A stretch of DNA of 58,077 bases from Eubacterium sp. CAG:180 (GCA_000432435.1 HF993136.1:32521-90597); one strand, 5' to 3'. Counted from the stretch's first letter, positions 7,463 to 16,690 are shown. Translations and numbers: made by a program. The notes: generated from the sequence alone by a model not told the origin.

Positions 7463-9196
7463 TTATTTGCCCTCCTCTATTGCGTCAAATTTGCAGAGCT
7501 GACTGCATACATTACAGCCGACACATTGTGTAAAATCAATCTCCGACTTTCCGTCTCTCATGCTGATAGCCGGGCAGCCTATCTTCATGCACATTTTACA
7601 ACCGACGCATTTATCTTTGTTTATCTTAAGCGGAGGATTATGTTTAACATATTTTAAAAGAGCACAAGGTCTTCTCGAAATTACAACCGACGGCTCGTCT
7701 GCAGCAACTTCTTCACGGATTACATCTTCACACTCTTTAAGGTTATACGGGTCTACTACTCTGACTCTGTCGATACCGACAGCCTTTGCAAGAAGCTCTA
7801 AGCTGACTGCGGTAGTTGGATCGCCCTTAATTGTCTTTCCTGTAGTCGGATTGTCCTGGTGACCGGTCATACCCGTAATGCTGTTATCAAGTATGATAAC
7901 GGTTGAGTTACTTTGATTATAAGCAATATCAATAAGTCCTGTAATACCGGAATGAATAAACGTTGAATCGCCGATAACCGCTACAGAGTTCTTGCAGTTG
8001 TTTTCATCAGCCTTATTCCTGCCGTGAAGCGCAGATACCGAAGCGCCCATACAAACACAGGTATCCATCATACCGATAGGTGGAAGTGCACCGAGAGTAT
8101 AGCAGCCTATATCGCCGCTTACCGTCAATTTTAATTTTTTCAGCGCATAATAAAGACCTCTATGAGGACAACCGGCACAAAGCACGGGCGGACGTGCGGG
8201 AATATCAATATCCGCTTTCATAGTCGGCTTTGTTTCACCGAAAATGACTTTTGCTATAAGGTTCTGTGAGTATTCACCTTGTAATGTGAAAGCGTCTTTA
8301 CCTATAACATCTATTCCTATCTGCTTACAATGCTCCTCAATAAACGGGTCAAGCTCTTCAAGAACATAGACCTTGTCACAGTTAGCGGCAAAGTTCTTAA
8401 TAAGTTCAATCGGAAGCGGATTTACACAGCCGAGTTTAAGATACGAAACGCGGTCGCCCAATGCCTCTTTTGCATATTGATAGCAAATACCGGAAGAGAT
8501 AACACCGATTTTCTTATCGTTATATTCAACGGTATTTATAGAGGCGGTTTCAGCCCATTCGCGCTCTGCAACCATTCTGTCCTCTACAACAATATGTCTT
8601 TTCTTTGCCATGGCAGGCATCATAACATATTTACCCGGATTTTTAACATATTCCTTAACGCCTATATCGTTTCTTTCACCGATATTAACTATGCTTCTTG
8701 AATGGGCGACTCTTGTTGTCAATCTTAATATGACGGGAGTATCAAACTTTTCCGAAAGCTCATAAGCCGCTTTGGCATACTCAAGACATTCCTCGGAGTC
8801 CGACGGCTCAAGCATCAACATCTTAGCAGCTTTTGCGTAATGACGGCTGTCCTGTTCATTCTGTGAGGAATGCATCCCCGGATCATCGGCAACAGCTATA
8901 ACCATACCTGCATTAACACCTGTATAAGAAGCGGTAAACAACGGATCAGCAGCCACATTAAGCCCAACGTGTTTCATACCGCAGAAAGAACGCGCACCGG
9001 CGATAGATGAACCGATAGCAACCTCCATGGCTACTTTTTCATTAGGAGCCCATTCACTGTAAACATCATCATATTTTGCGATGCATTCCGTTATTTCTGT
9101 GCTTGGCGTACCGGGATAACTTGAAGCTACCCTAAGGCCGCCCTCATAAAGTCCGCGGGCGACTGCCTCATTACCGATTAAAAGTTTTTTACTCAT
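7463..9196 (-). CDS. iorA: Indolepyruvate:ferredoxin oxidoreductase, alpha subunit
   Basis: Catalytic subunit of IOR (577 aa). The N-terminal pyrimidine-binding domain starts LLIGNEAVARGLYEGG and includes SSYPGTPSTEI. The thiamine-diphosphate domain contains GDIGCYTLGALPP, GDSTFIHSG and LDNSITGMTGHQDNP. The C-terminus is a two-cluster ferredoxin domain (CVGCKMCMKIGCP and CVGCNVCSQLCKF). The complex links aromatic 2-oxoacids, CoA and ferredoxin. SD GGGGTGA. It is flanked by two phenylacetate-CoA ligases, which suggests either fermentation of aromatic amino acids or reductive synthesis of them from arylacetates. Confidence 0.94.
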   Translation of the reverse strand: MSKKLLIGNEAVARGLYEGGLRVASSYPGTPSTEITECIAKYDDVYSEWAPNEKVAMEVAIGSSIAGARSFCGMKHVGLNVAADPLFTASYTGVNAGMVIAVADDPGMHSSQNEQDSRHYAKAAKMLMLEPSDSEECLEYAKAAYELSEKFDTPVILRLTTRVAHSRSIVNIGERNDIGVKEYVKNPGKYVMMPAMAKKRHIVVEDRMVAEREWAETASINTVEYNDKKIGVISSGICYQYAKEALGDRVSYLKLGCVNPLPIELIKNFAANCDKVYVLEELDPFIEEHCKQIGIDVIGKDAFTLQGEYSQNLIAKVIFGETKPTMKADIDIPARPPVLCAGCPHRGLYYALKKLKLTVSGDIGCYTLGALPPIGMMDTCVCMGASVSALHGRNKADENNCKNSVAVIGDSTFIHSGITGLIDIAYNQSNSTVIILDNSITGMTGHQDNPTTGKTIKGDPTTAVSLELLAKAVGIDRVRVVDPYNLKECEDVIREEVAADEPSVVISRRPCALLKYVKHNPPLKINKDKCVGCKMCMKIGCPAISMRDGKSEIDFTQCVGCNVCSQLCKFDAIEEGK

Positions 9197-9210
9197 TATT
9201 TCACCCCAAA

Positions 9211-10515
9211 TTAGTCTTTTTCGTGTCTTAAATCTATCACTCTTTTTGCTTTGCCGACAAATCTCTCAATTGTCATCGGCTCTACAATGCTGACCTTACA
9301 CTGAATGCCGAGAACCGTATGAAGATTATGTTTTATGGAATTCTGGAGATCCTGAATCATACCGAAACTTTCAAGAAGAGAATTATCGGAAAGCTCAACC
9401 TGAACTTCAAGAGTATCCGCAAAGCCTTCTCTTCTGACGATAAGCTGATAATGCGGACTGACATTTTTCATTCCGACAAGTACGCTCTCAATTTGTGACG
9501 GGAATACGTTAACTCCGCGTATTTTAAGCATATCGTCGCTTCTGCCCTTAATTTTTTCCATCCTCGCAAATGTTCTTCCGCATTTGCAAGGTTCATATAT
9601 AACATTGGAAATGTCTCTTGTTCTGTACCTCAATAACGGGAAAGCCTCCTTGGAAAGCGGCGTTACAATAAGTTCACCGTCCTCACCCTCGTCAACGGGT
9701 TCAAGAGTTTCCGGGTCAACAACCTCAACAAGGAAATGGTCCTCGTTAATGTGAAGGCCGCATCTCTCGGTACATTCACCCGAAACACCCGGACCTATAA
9801 GCTCACTCATTCCGTAGTTATCGGTTGCAAAAAGTCCCCAGCCTTTTTCGATTTGTGTTCTCATTTCAGGTGTGCATCCTTCGGAACCGAAAAGACCGAG
9901 ACGCAGATGATAATCACTCATTGGATATTCGAGTTTTTTTGCGGTTTCTGCCATATAAAGGGCATACGAAGGTGTAGCTACAAGCGCGGTGGTCTTAAAA
10001 TCGCGCATAAACATTAGAGCTTTTTCCGTATTGCCGCTCGAATTCGGAACAACGGCACATCCTATTTTTTCAAGACCGCAATGAAGCCCAAGAGCACCGG
10101 TAAACATACCATAACCGAAAGAAATCTGAACTATATCTTCTTTTGTTGCCCCTGCCGCTACGGCGATACGAGCAACACAATCCGACCACATATCAAGGTC
10201 TTTTTTTGTATACCCTACAACGGTCGGTTTACCGGTAGTGCCGGATGAAGCATGGATTCTGACAATATCGCTCATGGGCACTGCAAACATCCCAAACGGA
10301 TAATTGTCTCGCAAATCTGCCTTGGTTGTAGGAGGTATGTACTTAATGTCAGAAAGGGACTTGATTTTATCAGCCGTAACATGAGCTTCATCAAGCTTTT
10401 TTGTGTAGAAAGGAACATTACGATAACAATAATCTACCATATGACGAAGCTTTTCGAGCTGAAGAGCCTCAATATCCTTTCTTTTCATTGTTTCGACATC
10501 TTTTTGAAAAAACAT
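9211..10515 (-). CDS. paaK: Phenylacetate-CoA ligase (AMP-forming), first copy
   Basis: AMP-forming aryl-acetate CoA ligase, 434 aa. Motifs: HASSGTTGKPTVVGYTK, YGMSELIGPGVSGEC, and GRSDDMLKIRGVNVFPSQIE, followed by the C-terminal segment FVGKAKRVIDLRH. It lies 14 nt before iorA and 93 nt after the Na+ symporter gene; a hairpin (10555-10575) sits in that gap and may reduce read-through. Same family as the second copy at 5561-6862, from which it differs through most of the N-terminal region. Confidence 0.92.
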   Translation of the reverse strand: MFFQKDVETMKRKDIEALQLEKLRHMVDYCYRNVPFYTKKLDEAHVTADKIKSLSDIKYIPPTTKADLRDNYPFGMFAVPMSDIVRIHASSGTTGKPTVVGYTKKDLDMWSDCVARIAVAAGATKEDIVQISFGYGMFTGALGLHCGLEKIGCAVVPNSSGNTEKALMFMRDFKTTALVATPSYALYMAETAKKLEYPMSDYHLRLGLFGSEGCTPEMRTQIEKGWGLFATDNYGMSELIGPGVSGECTERCGLHINEDHFLVEVVDPETLEPVDEGEDGELIVTPLSKEAFPLLRYRTRDISNVIYEPCKCGRTFARMEKIKGRSDDMLKIRGVNVFPSQIESVLVGMKNVSPHYQLIVRREGFADTLEVQVELSDNSLLESFGMIQDLQNSIKHNLHTVLGIQCKVSIVEPMTIERFVGKAKRVIDLRHEKD

Positions 10516-10554
10516 TTTACCATTTCCAATCTTCTGAATTTATACAGACAACAA

Positions 10555-10575
10555 GCCGCAGTTATCAGCTGCGGC
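10555..10575 (-). terminator. Intercistronic hairpin between symporter and paaK (terminator or attenuator)
   Basis: Perfect 7-bp arms GCCGCAG (10555-10561) and CTGCGGC (10569-10575). On the minus strand the stem is followed by TTGTTGTCTG, a T-rich but imperfect tract, so partial termination is more likely than a full stop. Confidence 0.6.
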
Positions 10576-10607
10576 AGAATATATAAATTTAAATAATTAT
10601 AGCATAA

Positions 10608-12122
10608 TTATTCATTGTCTACAACACCATTATAAAAGAATTCGACATTTTCTTTATCTGTTTTGTTTTTTGTGACAAAGCTTACAACAAGGCACATAAT
10701 TATTGAAGCTATCATAGCTATGCACGCATAAAGCGGCCCTTGTGCAAGTAATTTTAAAACAAGACTGCTATTTACACCGCAGAGGTTAAGTATTTTGCAT
10801 CCGGCAGGAATTATCGCAATTACAAATCCGGCTATAATGCCTGCCCACGCGCCCTGCTTATTAAGCTTTTTACTGTACAGAGCGAGTACATACGGAGCAA
10901 GGAACGAGCCGGAGATTATGCCCCAAGAATAGCTCATCATATCAAGTATCGGGGTCTTCGTATTTGCGACCACGTAAGAAAGTATAATAAACAGCACACA
11001 GAAAATTTTTGTAAGCCTGCTTTTCCCTTTATCGTCAATATCAGGCTTTATTTTCGTCGCAACAAGATCAATGGTAAGCGTAGAGCTTGCCGAAAGAGTT
11101 ATGGAACAAAGCGTCGAAACCGAAGCCGACAGCAAAAGCACAACTATTATTCCGAGAAGTATTGAAGAAAGATTAGCGGCTTTAAGCATATTAGGTACAA
11201 TGTAATCGGCTGACGGCATATCTACCCCTACCGTGAAGAAGCGATGGCAAAGGGAACCGATAAAGTATCCACCGCCCGCAACAAGCAATGCAAAAAAGGT
11301 TGATATAACAACTCCCCTTTTCGCCTGTTTGTCGTCCTTTATACCAAAGTATTTCTGTATCATTTGCGGAAGACCCCATGTACCGAAGCTTGTCATAAGA
11401 ACCGTTGCCATAAGCGAAACCCATTGCGAACCGTTTAATTTCGGCAGACCTGCGTCTGTATGCGCATATTCAATTAGGCCGTCAATTCCGCCGACCTTAT
11501 CACATCTTACAATTGCAACTATCAGGAAAACAACACCGAACATCATAACAATACCCTGCACAAAATCGGCACGTGCCTGTACAAGATAGCCGCCGAGAGT
11601 TACCAAAAGTATTGCAAGAACGGCAATTATTATAAGGAAAATCGTATCGTCTATTCCGAGTAAAACATCAGCAACGCTGGCAAGACCGCTGTAAACTGAT
11701 GCCGAATACGGAATAAGAAATACAAAGATAACCACAGCCGAAAAAATTCTCATGGCTCTGCTGTTATATCTTTTTTCAAAGAAATCGGGCATTGTATGTA
11801 TTTTAAGTCTTCCGGAAATCTCGCGCGTTCTTCTCGCTAATACGAGCCATGCGAGTAATGAGCCGAAAACAGCATTTCCGAGACCTGCAAGAACGCCCCA
11901 AAGTCCAAAGCTAAGGCCTGTTTTGCCCGCATATCCTACAAACATTACAGCCGAAAAATAAGCTGTTCCGTAAGACAATGCCGAAAGCCATGCGCCTGCA
12001 TTTCTGCCGCCTACCGTCAAATCGGCAATGCTTTTTGCCTTTTTGCCTTCCACAATACCTATTACAACAAGACAAATTATGTATGCTGCAATGGTAATCC
12101 ATAAAACGGTGTTATTTTCCAT
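10608..12122 (-). CDS. Sodium:solute symporter (SSS family)
   Basis: Integral membrane Na+-coupled symporter, 504 aa, with about 13 hydrophobic segments and the family opening TVGGRNAGAWLSALSYG. The family includes proline (PutP), pantothenate and arylacetate (PaaL-type) permeases. It is the first gene of the unit that contains paaK-iorA-iorB-paaK. This placement suggests uptake of an aryl acid or aromatic amino acid, but the substrate is inferred only. A promoter overlapping an inverted repeat lies upstream (12187-12221). Confidence 0.85.
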   Translation of the reverse strand: MENNTVLWITIAAYIICLVVIGIVEGKKAKSIADLTVGGRNAGAWLSALSYGTAYFSAVMFVGYAGKTGLSFGLWGVLAGLGNAVFGSLLAWLVLARRTREISGRLKIHTMPDFFEKRYNSRAMRIFSAVVIFVFLIPYSASVYSGLASVADVLLGIDDTIFLIIIAVLAILLVTLGGYLVQARADFVQGIVMMFGVVFLIVAIVRCDKVGGIDGLIEYAHTDAGLPKLNGSQWVSLMATVLMTSFGTWGLPQMIQKYFGIKDDKQAKRGVVISTFFALLVAGGGYFIGSLCHRFFTVGVDMPSADYIVPNMLKAANLSSILLGIIVVLLLSASVSTLCSITLSASSTLTIDLVATKIKPDIDDKGKSRLTKIFCVLFIILSYVVANTKTPILDMMSYSWGIISGSFLAPYVLALYSKKLNKQGAWAGIIAGFVIAIIPAGCKILNLCGVNSSLVLKLLAQGPLYACIAMIASIIMCLVVSFVTKNKTDKENVEFFYNGVVDNE

Positions 12123-12186
12123 CTCTTCATTCCTCTTTAATGATTTTGTGCTTTAAAGCTTTTATCTGTTAAAGCGTAATGGCATA

Positions 12187-12215
12187 ATTGTAACCTCTTA
12201 ACCGAAATTAGTCAA
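12187..12215 (-). promoter_or_regulatory. Promoter of the symporter/ior/paaK operon
   Basis: Minus strand: -35 TTGACT (12210-12215), 17-bp spacer, -10 TACAAT (12187-12192). The inverted repeat at 12192-12221 spans the same stretch, giving an operator-like layout. Confidence 0.65.
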
Positions 12216-12221
12216 GAGGTT
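12192..12221. repeat. Inverted repeat AACCTCTT-N14-AAGAGGTT across the symporter promoter
   Basis: Perfect 8-bp arms at 12192-12199 and 12214-12221. One arm touches the -10 and the other overlaps the -35 of the symporter promoter, with centres about two helical turns apart. It could instead form a long-loop terminator after the amidohydrolase gene, but the sequence following it on the minus strand (TACAATTATG) is a poor T-tract. Confidence 0.55.
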
Positions 12222-12231
12222 ATTTTATTTA

Positions 12232-13026
12232 TTATAAATTTAACAGCCTTTCAGCGTTACCCGACAATATTTTCTCTTCATCCCGAGCATTTAATCCAAG
12301 ACTTTTAATAAAGTTAACTTCATTAACAGAAGAACTCCAAGGCATATCACTGCCGAACAAAATCCTATCGGGAGAATGTTTGTCGATAATTTCTTTTGCG
12401 TATCGCGGAGGCATTTTGCCCGATGAAAACGCGGTATCAAGATAAATATCGGTGCCGCAGAGAACATCATAAACTTCTTTCCACAGAAGATATCCGCCGA
12501 AATGCGCGGCAACAACCGGTGCGTCACCGAAAGCGTCTAAGACTCTCAAAAGCATCGTAGGTGTGCAATGCACCGGCTCCGGAAATCCTATGTCAACACC
12601 GGCGTGAAATACGGTAATAAAGCCAAGCTCCGAAATCTTTTTATAAATCGGCAGCATACGTTTTTCGTCCACGAAAAAGCCTTGATAGTCGGGATGAAGT
12701 TTAATTCCTTTTATACCGGCCGCTTTTAACCTTTCCAATTCGTCGAAAACATCGGGGCTGTCGGGATGGACGCTTCCGAAGGGAATTATTCTGTCACTTT
12801 TAAGAAGCGAAACAGCAAAGTCGTTGACACTTTTTTGCTGATGCGTATTAGTAGAAATGTTGAGGGCAACCGCTTTGTCTATACAGTTTTTACTAAGAAA
12901 CGATTCAAGACCGTCAACGGTTGCATCATAAACAGGCTCCATACCACCTGAACCCGCAGCAAGCTTAGGAAGTGCCTTAGCCGCAACTTTGTCGGGAAAA
13001 ACATGAGTATGGAAATCTATAATCAA
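12232..13026 (-). CDS. Metal-dependent amidohydrolase (amidohydrolase-2 family)
   Basis: TIM-barrel metal hydrolase, 264 aa. N-terminal metal ligands are His6 and His8 in DFHTHVFP, followed by KLHPDYQG, a histidine in VFHAGVD, AAHFGG, and the late aspartate in FGSDMPW. Members include decarboxylases and amide hydrolases; the substrate is not predictable. The start is TTG (TTG-ATT-ATA-GAT), 4 nt after the typA stop; there is no alternative ATG near the HxH motif. Probably co-transcribed with typA. Confidence 0.8.
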   Translation of the reverse strand: MIIDFHTHVFPDKVAAKALPKLAAGSGGMEPVYDATVDGLESFLSKNCIDKAVALNISTNTHQQKSVNDFAVSLLKSDRIIPFGSVHPDSPDVFDELERLKAAGIKGIKLHPDYQGFFVDEKRMLPIYKKISELGFITVFHAGVDIGFPEPVHCTPTMLLRVLDAFGDAPVVAAHFGGYLLWKEVYDVLCGTDIYLDTAFSSGKMPPRYAKEIIDKHSPDRILFGSDMPWSSSVNEVNFIKSLGLNARDEEKILSGNAERLLNL

Positions 13027-13030
13027 ACAA

Positions 13031-14851
13031 TCACTTCTTTCTGAATTGCTGTTTAAGTCGCTGATCCTTTGCGAGTATACGTTTACGGAGCCTTAAAGAT
13101 TCGGGAGTGACCTCCAAAAGTTCATCATCTTTGATAAACTCCATACACTGTTCAAGGCTGAGCACGGTATGAGGAACAAGACGAAGTGCATCGTCAGAGC
13201 CTGCCGCACGGGTATTGGTCATTTGCTTCTTTTTGCAAACATTACAAACAATATCCTCGTTTCGTGAGCTTTCGCCGACAATCATACCCTCGTAAACTTC
13301 AACACCGGGACCTATGAAAAGTCGACCTCTGTCCTGCGTATTAAACAGACCGTAGCCTGTGCTCTCGCCTGTTTCATGAGCGATTATCGAACCACGCTCA
13401 CGGGTTTCAATATCGCCCTTGTAAGGCTCATATCCCGAAAACACGTTATTCATAATGCCGTTACCGTTGGTATCTGTCATAAACTCGGAACGATAACCGA
13501 TAAGACCTCTTGCAGGTATTTTAAATTCCAGATGTGTTGAACCGCCGTCGCGCGTTCCCATATTCTCGAGTTCGCCTCTTCTGGAGCCTATTTTCTGCAT
13601 TACAGTCCCTACATATTCCTCGGGTACCTCAATTATCAAAAGTTCAATAGGCTCTAAAAGCTGCCCGTTTTCAACCTTTGTGATAACCTGCGGACGAGAA
13701 ACCTGAAACTCATATCCCTGACGTCTCATTGTCTCAATAAGAATAGAAAGATGTAGTTCGCCTCTGCCGGAAACCTTAAAGCAGTCTGTGGAATCAGTCT
13801 CCTCAACCTTCATGCTGACATTAGTTTCAACTTCTTTAAACAATCTGTCACGAAGATTGCGAGAAGTAACAAATTTTCCTTCTCTGCCTGCAAACGGACT
13901 GTCATTTACCATAAAGTTCATTGAAAGAGTAGGCTCGTCTATTTTAACAAAAGGCAATGGTTCTACACATTCGGGGTCACATATAGTCTCCCCGATATTG
14001 AGGTCCGCTATACCGGAAACACAAATAATATCTCCTGCAGCAGCCTCATTAACTTCAACTCTTTTAAGGCCTTCAAACTGATAAAGGCGAGAGATTTTGA
14101 CGTTTTCCTGCGTACCGTCGGTTCTGCAGAGCACGACTTTATCATTAACCGTTATTCTGCCGCGCTGGACTCTGCCGACACCTATACGTCCGATATAATC
14201 ATCATAATCCAAGCTTGAGAAAAGACACTGAAGCGGATCGTCAACATCGCCCTCAGGCGGCTGAATTTCACTGATAATTTCTTCAAAAAGCGGTCGCATA
14301 TCACCGCTTCTGTCATCGGGATTATGCGATGCATATCCGTCTTTAGCGGAAGCATATATAACCGGGAACTCAAGCTGATCGTCATTCGCGCCGAGTTCAA
14401 TAAACAAATCAAGGACCTCGTCTATAACTTCGGCAGGACGAGCCCCCGGCCTGTCAATCTTATTAACAACAACTACTACTTTTTTATTAAGTGCAAGTGC
14501 CTTTTTTAAAACAAACCTTGTCTGCGGCATACAGCCCTCAAAGGCATCAACAAGCAAAAGAACACCGTCAACCATTGTGAGTATACGTTCAACCTCACCG
14601 CCGAAATCGGCATGACCGGGAGTATCGACAATATTGATTTTTATTCCTTTATAATGAACAGATGTATTTTTGGAAAGAATGGTAATTCCGCGCTCGCGTT
14701 CAATATCATTTGAATCCATAACGCGCTCCTGAACCACCTCATTATCCCTAAATGTACCGCTCTGTCTTAAGAGCTGATCCACAAGTGTAGTTTTACCGTG
14801 GTCAACGTGAGCTATAATGGCTACGTTTCTGAGATTTTCTCTGTATTTCAA
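13031..14851 (-). CDS. typA: Ribosome-associated GTPase TypA/BipA
   Basis: Translational GTPase of the EF-G/LepA group, 606 aa from the chosen start, a normal family length. G motifs: AHVDHGKTT (G1), DTPGHADFGGEVER (G3), NKIDRPGARP (G4). Domain order is G domain, EF-Tu domain 2, EF-G-like domains and the BipA-specific C-terminus. It binds 70S ribosomes and supports assembly at low temperature or stress. The open frame extends 15 codons upstream, but that part lies inside a promoter. The TTG at 14851 (TTG-AAA-TAC-AGA) with SD GAGGG 8 nt upstream gives the usual N-terminus, so a TTG start is assigned. Confidence 0.93.
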   Translation of the reverse strand: MKYRENLRNVAIIAHVDHGKTTLVDQLLRQSGTFRDNEVVQERVMDSNDIERERGITILSKNTSVHYKGIKINIVDTPGHADFGGEVERILTMVDGVLLLVDAFEGCMPQTRFVLKKALALNKKVVVVVNKIDRPGARPAEVIDEVLDLFIELGANDDQLEFPVIYASAKDGYASHNPDDRSGDMRPLFEEIISEIQPPEGDVDDPLQCLFSSLDYDDYIGRIGVGRVQRGRITVNDKVVLCRTDGTQENVKISRLYQFEGLKRVEVNEAAAGDIICVSGIADLNIGETICDPECVEPLPFVKIDEPTLSMNFMVNDSPFAGREGKFVTSRNLRDRLFKEVETNVSMKVEETDSTDCFKVSGRGELHLSILIETMRRQGYEFQVSRPQVITKVENGQLLEPIELLIIEVPEEYVGTVMQKIGSRRGELENMGTRDGGSTHLEFKIPARGLIGYRSEFMTDTNGNGIMNNVFSGYEPYKGDIETRERGSIIAHETGESTGYGLFNTQDRGRLFIGPGVEVYEGMIVGESSRNEDIVCNVCKKKQMTNTRAAGSDDALRLVPHTVLSLEQCMEFIKDDELLEVTPESLRLRKRILAKDQRLKQQFRKK

Positions 14852-14886
14852 ACTATTCACCCTCACAAATTTTTTCACAGACATAT

Positions 14887-14915
14887 ATTTTACCATTACT
14901 GTTTAATATGTGCAA
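14887..14915 (-). promoter_or_regulatory. typA promoter
   Basis: Minus strand: -35 TTGCAC (14910-14915), 17-bp spacer, -10 TAAAAT (14887-14892). The predicted start near 14880 lies downstream of the ATG at 14896, ruling that codon out as the typA start. Confidence 0.7.
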
Positions 14916-14938
14916 GCAAATTATAACACAATTGCGGC

Positions 14939-14967
14939 TTTACAAACGACTCAATTTTTTGTAAAAT
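14939..14967 (+). promoter_or_regulatory. Promoter of the DUF4091 gene
   Basis: Plus strand: -35 TTTACA (14939-14944), 17-bp spacer, -10 TAAAAT (14962-14967); start of transcription expected near 14974. It is back to back with the typA promoter, within about 25 bp. Confidence 0.7.
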
Positions 14968-14987
14968 AGACAAAAAAGTATCCGGAT

Positions 14988-16637
14988 GTGTTAATTTTGT
15001 TAAAATCAATTAAAGCAGTCTCATCACTTGAAAAAATTTTTATCGATTCAGATGTATCGGACCTCACGGAGTTAAAGCATTTTTCAATGCTGAAAAATGA
15101 AAAAAAGTCTTTTCAAATAGCTTTAGATATAACTGATAGTGAATTTACAAATATTGATATAGCCTCCTCGCTAAATGATTTTCTTAACATCTCAGTTGTC
15201 AAAAACGTGCCTAGCGACTTGGCGGCACCGAAAAGAACCGATAACTTTTACATAAAAAAAGTACCGGGACTATATCCAGATCTTTTACTTCCTGTTTCCG
15301 AAGGCTGTTCTTTTGACTCTTCCGGAACCTTCGCCTTTTGGATTGAAATTTCTCCTAGCGGGGAAAAACTTTTACCGAGCGGCAACCACAATATAGTAGT
15401 AACAGCAAGAACAAAGAGCATCTCATATAAAACAGAGTTATCTGTTGAAGTAATTGACGCACTTTTGCCAAAGCAAACTCTTATTTACACAAATTGGATT
15501 CACACCGACTGCCTTATGACGTATTACGGCTTCAAAGCATTTACCGATGAATATTGGGAAACATTGCGTAATTATTTAAATAAAGCCGTAAAATACGGTA
15601 TGAACTGCGTTTTAACACCGATTTTCACACCGCCGCTTGATACCGAAATCGGCAAGGAACGTCCTACCGTTCAACTCGTTAAGATAAATACTGCCGGAAA
15701 CGGTGCTTACTCTTTTGATTTTTCGCTATTGAAAAAGTGGATAAGCATCTCTAAAGAGTGTGGAATCGAATACTTTGAGTTGTCACACTTTTTCACACAA
15801 TGGGGAGCGAAACACGCGCCTAAAATAGAAGCTTGCGTAAATGGGAAAGAGGAGAAAATCTTCGGGTGGAACACAAAAGCAACCGGAATTGAATACAAAC
15901 ACTTTTTACGTCAATTTGCCTTTGCGTTAAAAAGTTTTTTGCGAAAAGAAAATCTTGAAAACAATATATTGGTTCATGTATCTGATGAGCCCCCGTTCAG
16001 TTGTCTTATGTCATATAAAAAAGCAAGCAGAATAATCCATCATCTTTTCCCGGAATACAAAATAATAGATGCTATGTCTTCTTATCCGCTTGCTAAAATT
16101 TGCAATGTTCGCTACCCGATACCTGCTAATGACTATATTGATAGCTTTATAGGAAAAACCGAAGAGCTTTGGACATATTATTGCAGCGCACAATCGTCAA
16201 AAAATGTTTCTAACAGATTTTTTTCAATGCCGTCTGTCAGGAACAGAATTCTCGGTTACCAAATGTACAAATACTCAGTCAAAGGATTTCTTCACTGGGG
16301 CTACAATTTTTACTTCAGTCAGTATTCCAGAAAGCCTATTGACCCATACAAGGTGACCGATGCCGGAAAAGCTTTTGCTTCGGGAGATTCTTTCGTAGTT
16401 TATCCGGGAGATAACTTTACGCCATTAAATTCCCTGAGGCTAAATGTGTTTTATGACGGACTGCAGGATATGATGGCGTTGCAGCTTTTAGAAACAAAAA
16501 TCGGAAAAGAAGCCGTTGTTAAGCTTATGGAGGATTCTACAGACAAGCCTATAACCTTTTCCGAATATCCGCACAGTAATTCTTGGCTGCTTGAAAATCG
16601 CGAAAAAATAAATCAGAAAATAAAAAAATATATTTAA
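14988..16637 (+). CDS. DUF4091 / GH123-like putative glycoside hydrolase
   Basis: A 549-aa protein with the layout of the DUF4091/GH123 group: an N-terminal beta-rich part (about 1-165), a TIM-barrel-like centre and a C-terminal segment LRLNVFYDGLQDMMALQLLE typical of DUF4091. The barrel carries HVSDEPPFS, where the adjacent Asp-Glu matches the catalytic pair used by GH123 beta-N-acetylgalactosaminidases. No signal peptide is seen, so it would be cytosolic. The start GTG at 14988 is the first in frame after the promoter; the SD is weak and an in-frame TTG at 14997 is an alternative. It is a single-gene unit between terminator and promoter, with no sugar transporter nearby; the substrate is unknown. 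Confidence 0.75.
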   Translation: MLILLKSIKAVSSLEKIFIDSDVSDLTELKHFSMLKNEKKSFQIALDITDSEFTNIDIASSLNDFLNISVVKNVPSDLAAPKRTDNFYIKKVPGLYPDLLLPVSEGCSFDSSGTFAFWIEISPSGEKLLPSGNHNIVVTARTKSISYKTELSVEVIDALLPKQTLIYTNWIHTDCLMTYYGFKAFTDEYWETLRNYLNKAVKYGMNCVLTPIFTPPLDTEIGKERPTVQLVKINTAGNGAYSFDFSLLKKWISISKECGIEYFELSHFFTQWGAKHAPKIEACVNGKEEKIFGWNTKATGIEYKHFLRQFAFALKSFLRKENLENNILVHVSDEPPFSCLMSYKKASRIIHHLFPEYKIIDAMSSYPLAKICNVRYPIPANDYIDSFIGKTEELWTYYCSAQSSKNVSNRFFSMPSVRNRILGYQMYKYSVKGFLHWGYNFYFSQYSRKPIDPYKVTDAGKAFASGDSFVVYPGDNFTPLNSLRLNVFYDGLQDMMALQLLETKIGKEAVVKLMEDSTDKPITFSEYPHSNSWLLENREKINQKIKKYI

Positions 16638-16663
16638 TATCGATTCAAAATCAACAATTAAAA

Positions 16664-16685
16664 AACGCTCTCATTTGAGAGCGTT
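16664..16685. terminator. Bidirectional terminator between the DUF4091 gene and radC
   Basis: Perfect 10-bp arms AACGCTCTCA / TGAGAGCGTT with a TT loop, flanked by A-run on the left and T-run on the right, so it works for both converging units. Confidence 0.92.
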
Positions 16686-16690
16686 TTTTA

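Noticed and set aside
15000..16637. Horizontally acquired island around the DUF4091 gene
   Set aside because: No integrase, transposase, direct repeats or tRNA boundary; only an isolated gene with clean promoter and terminator.
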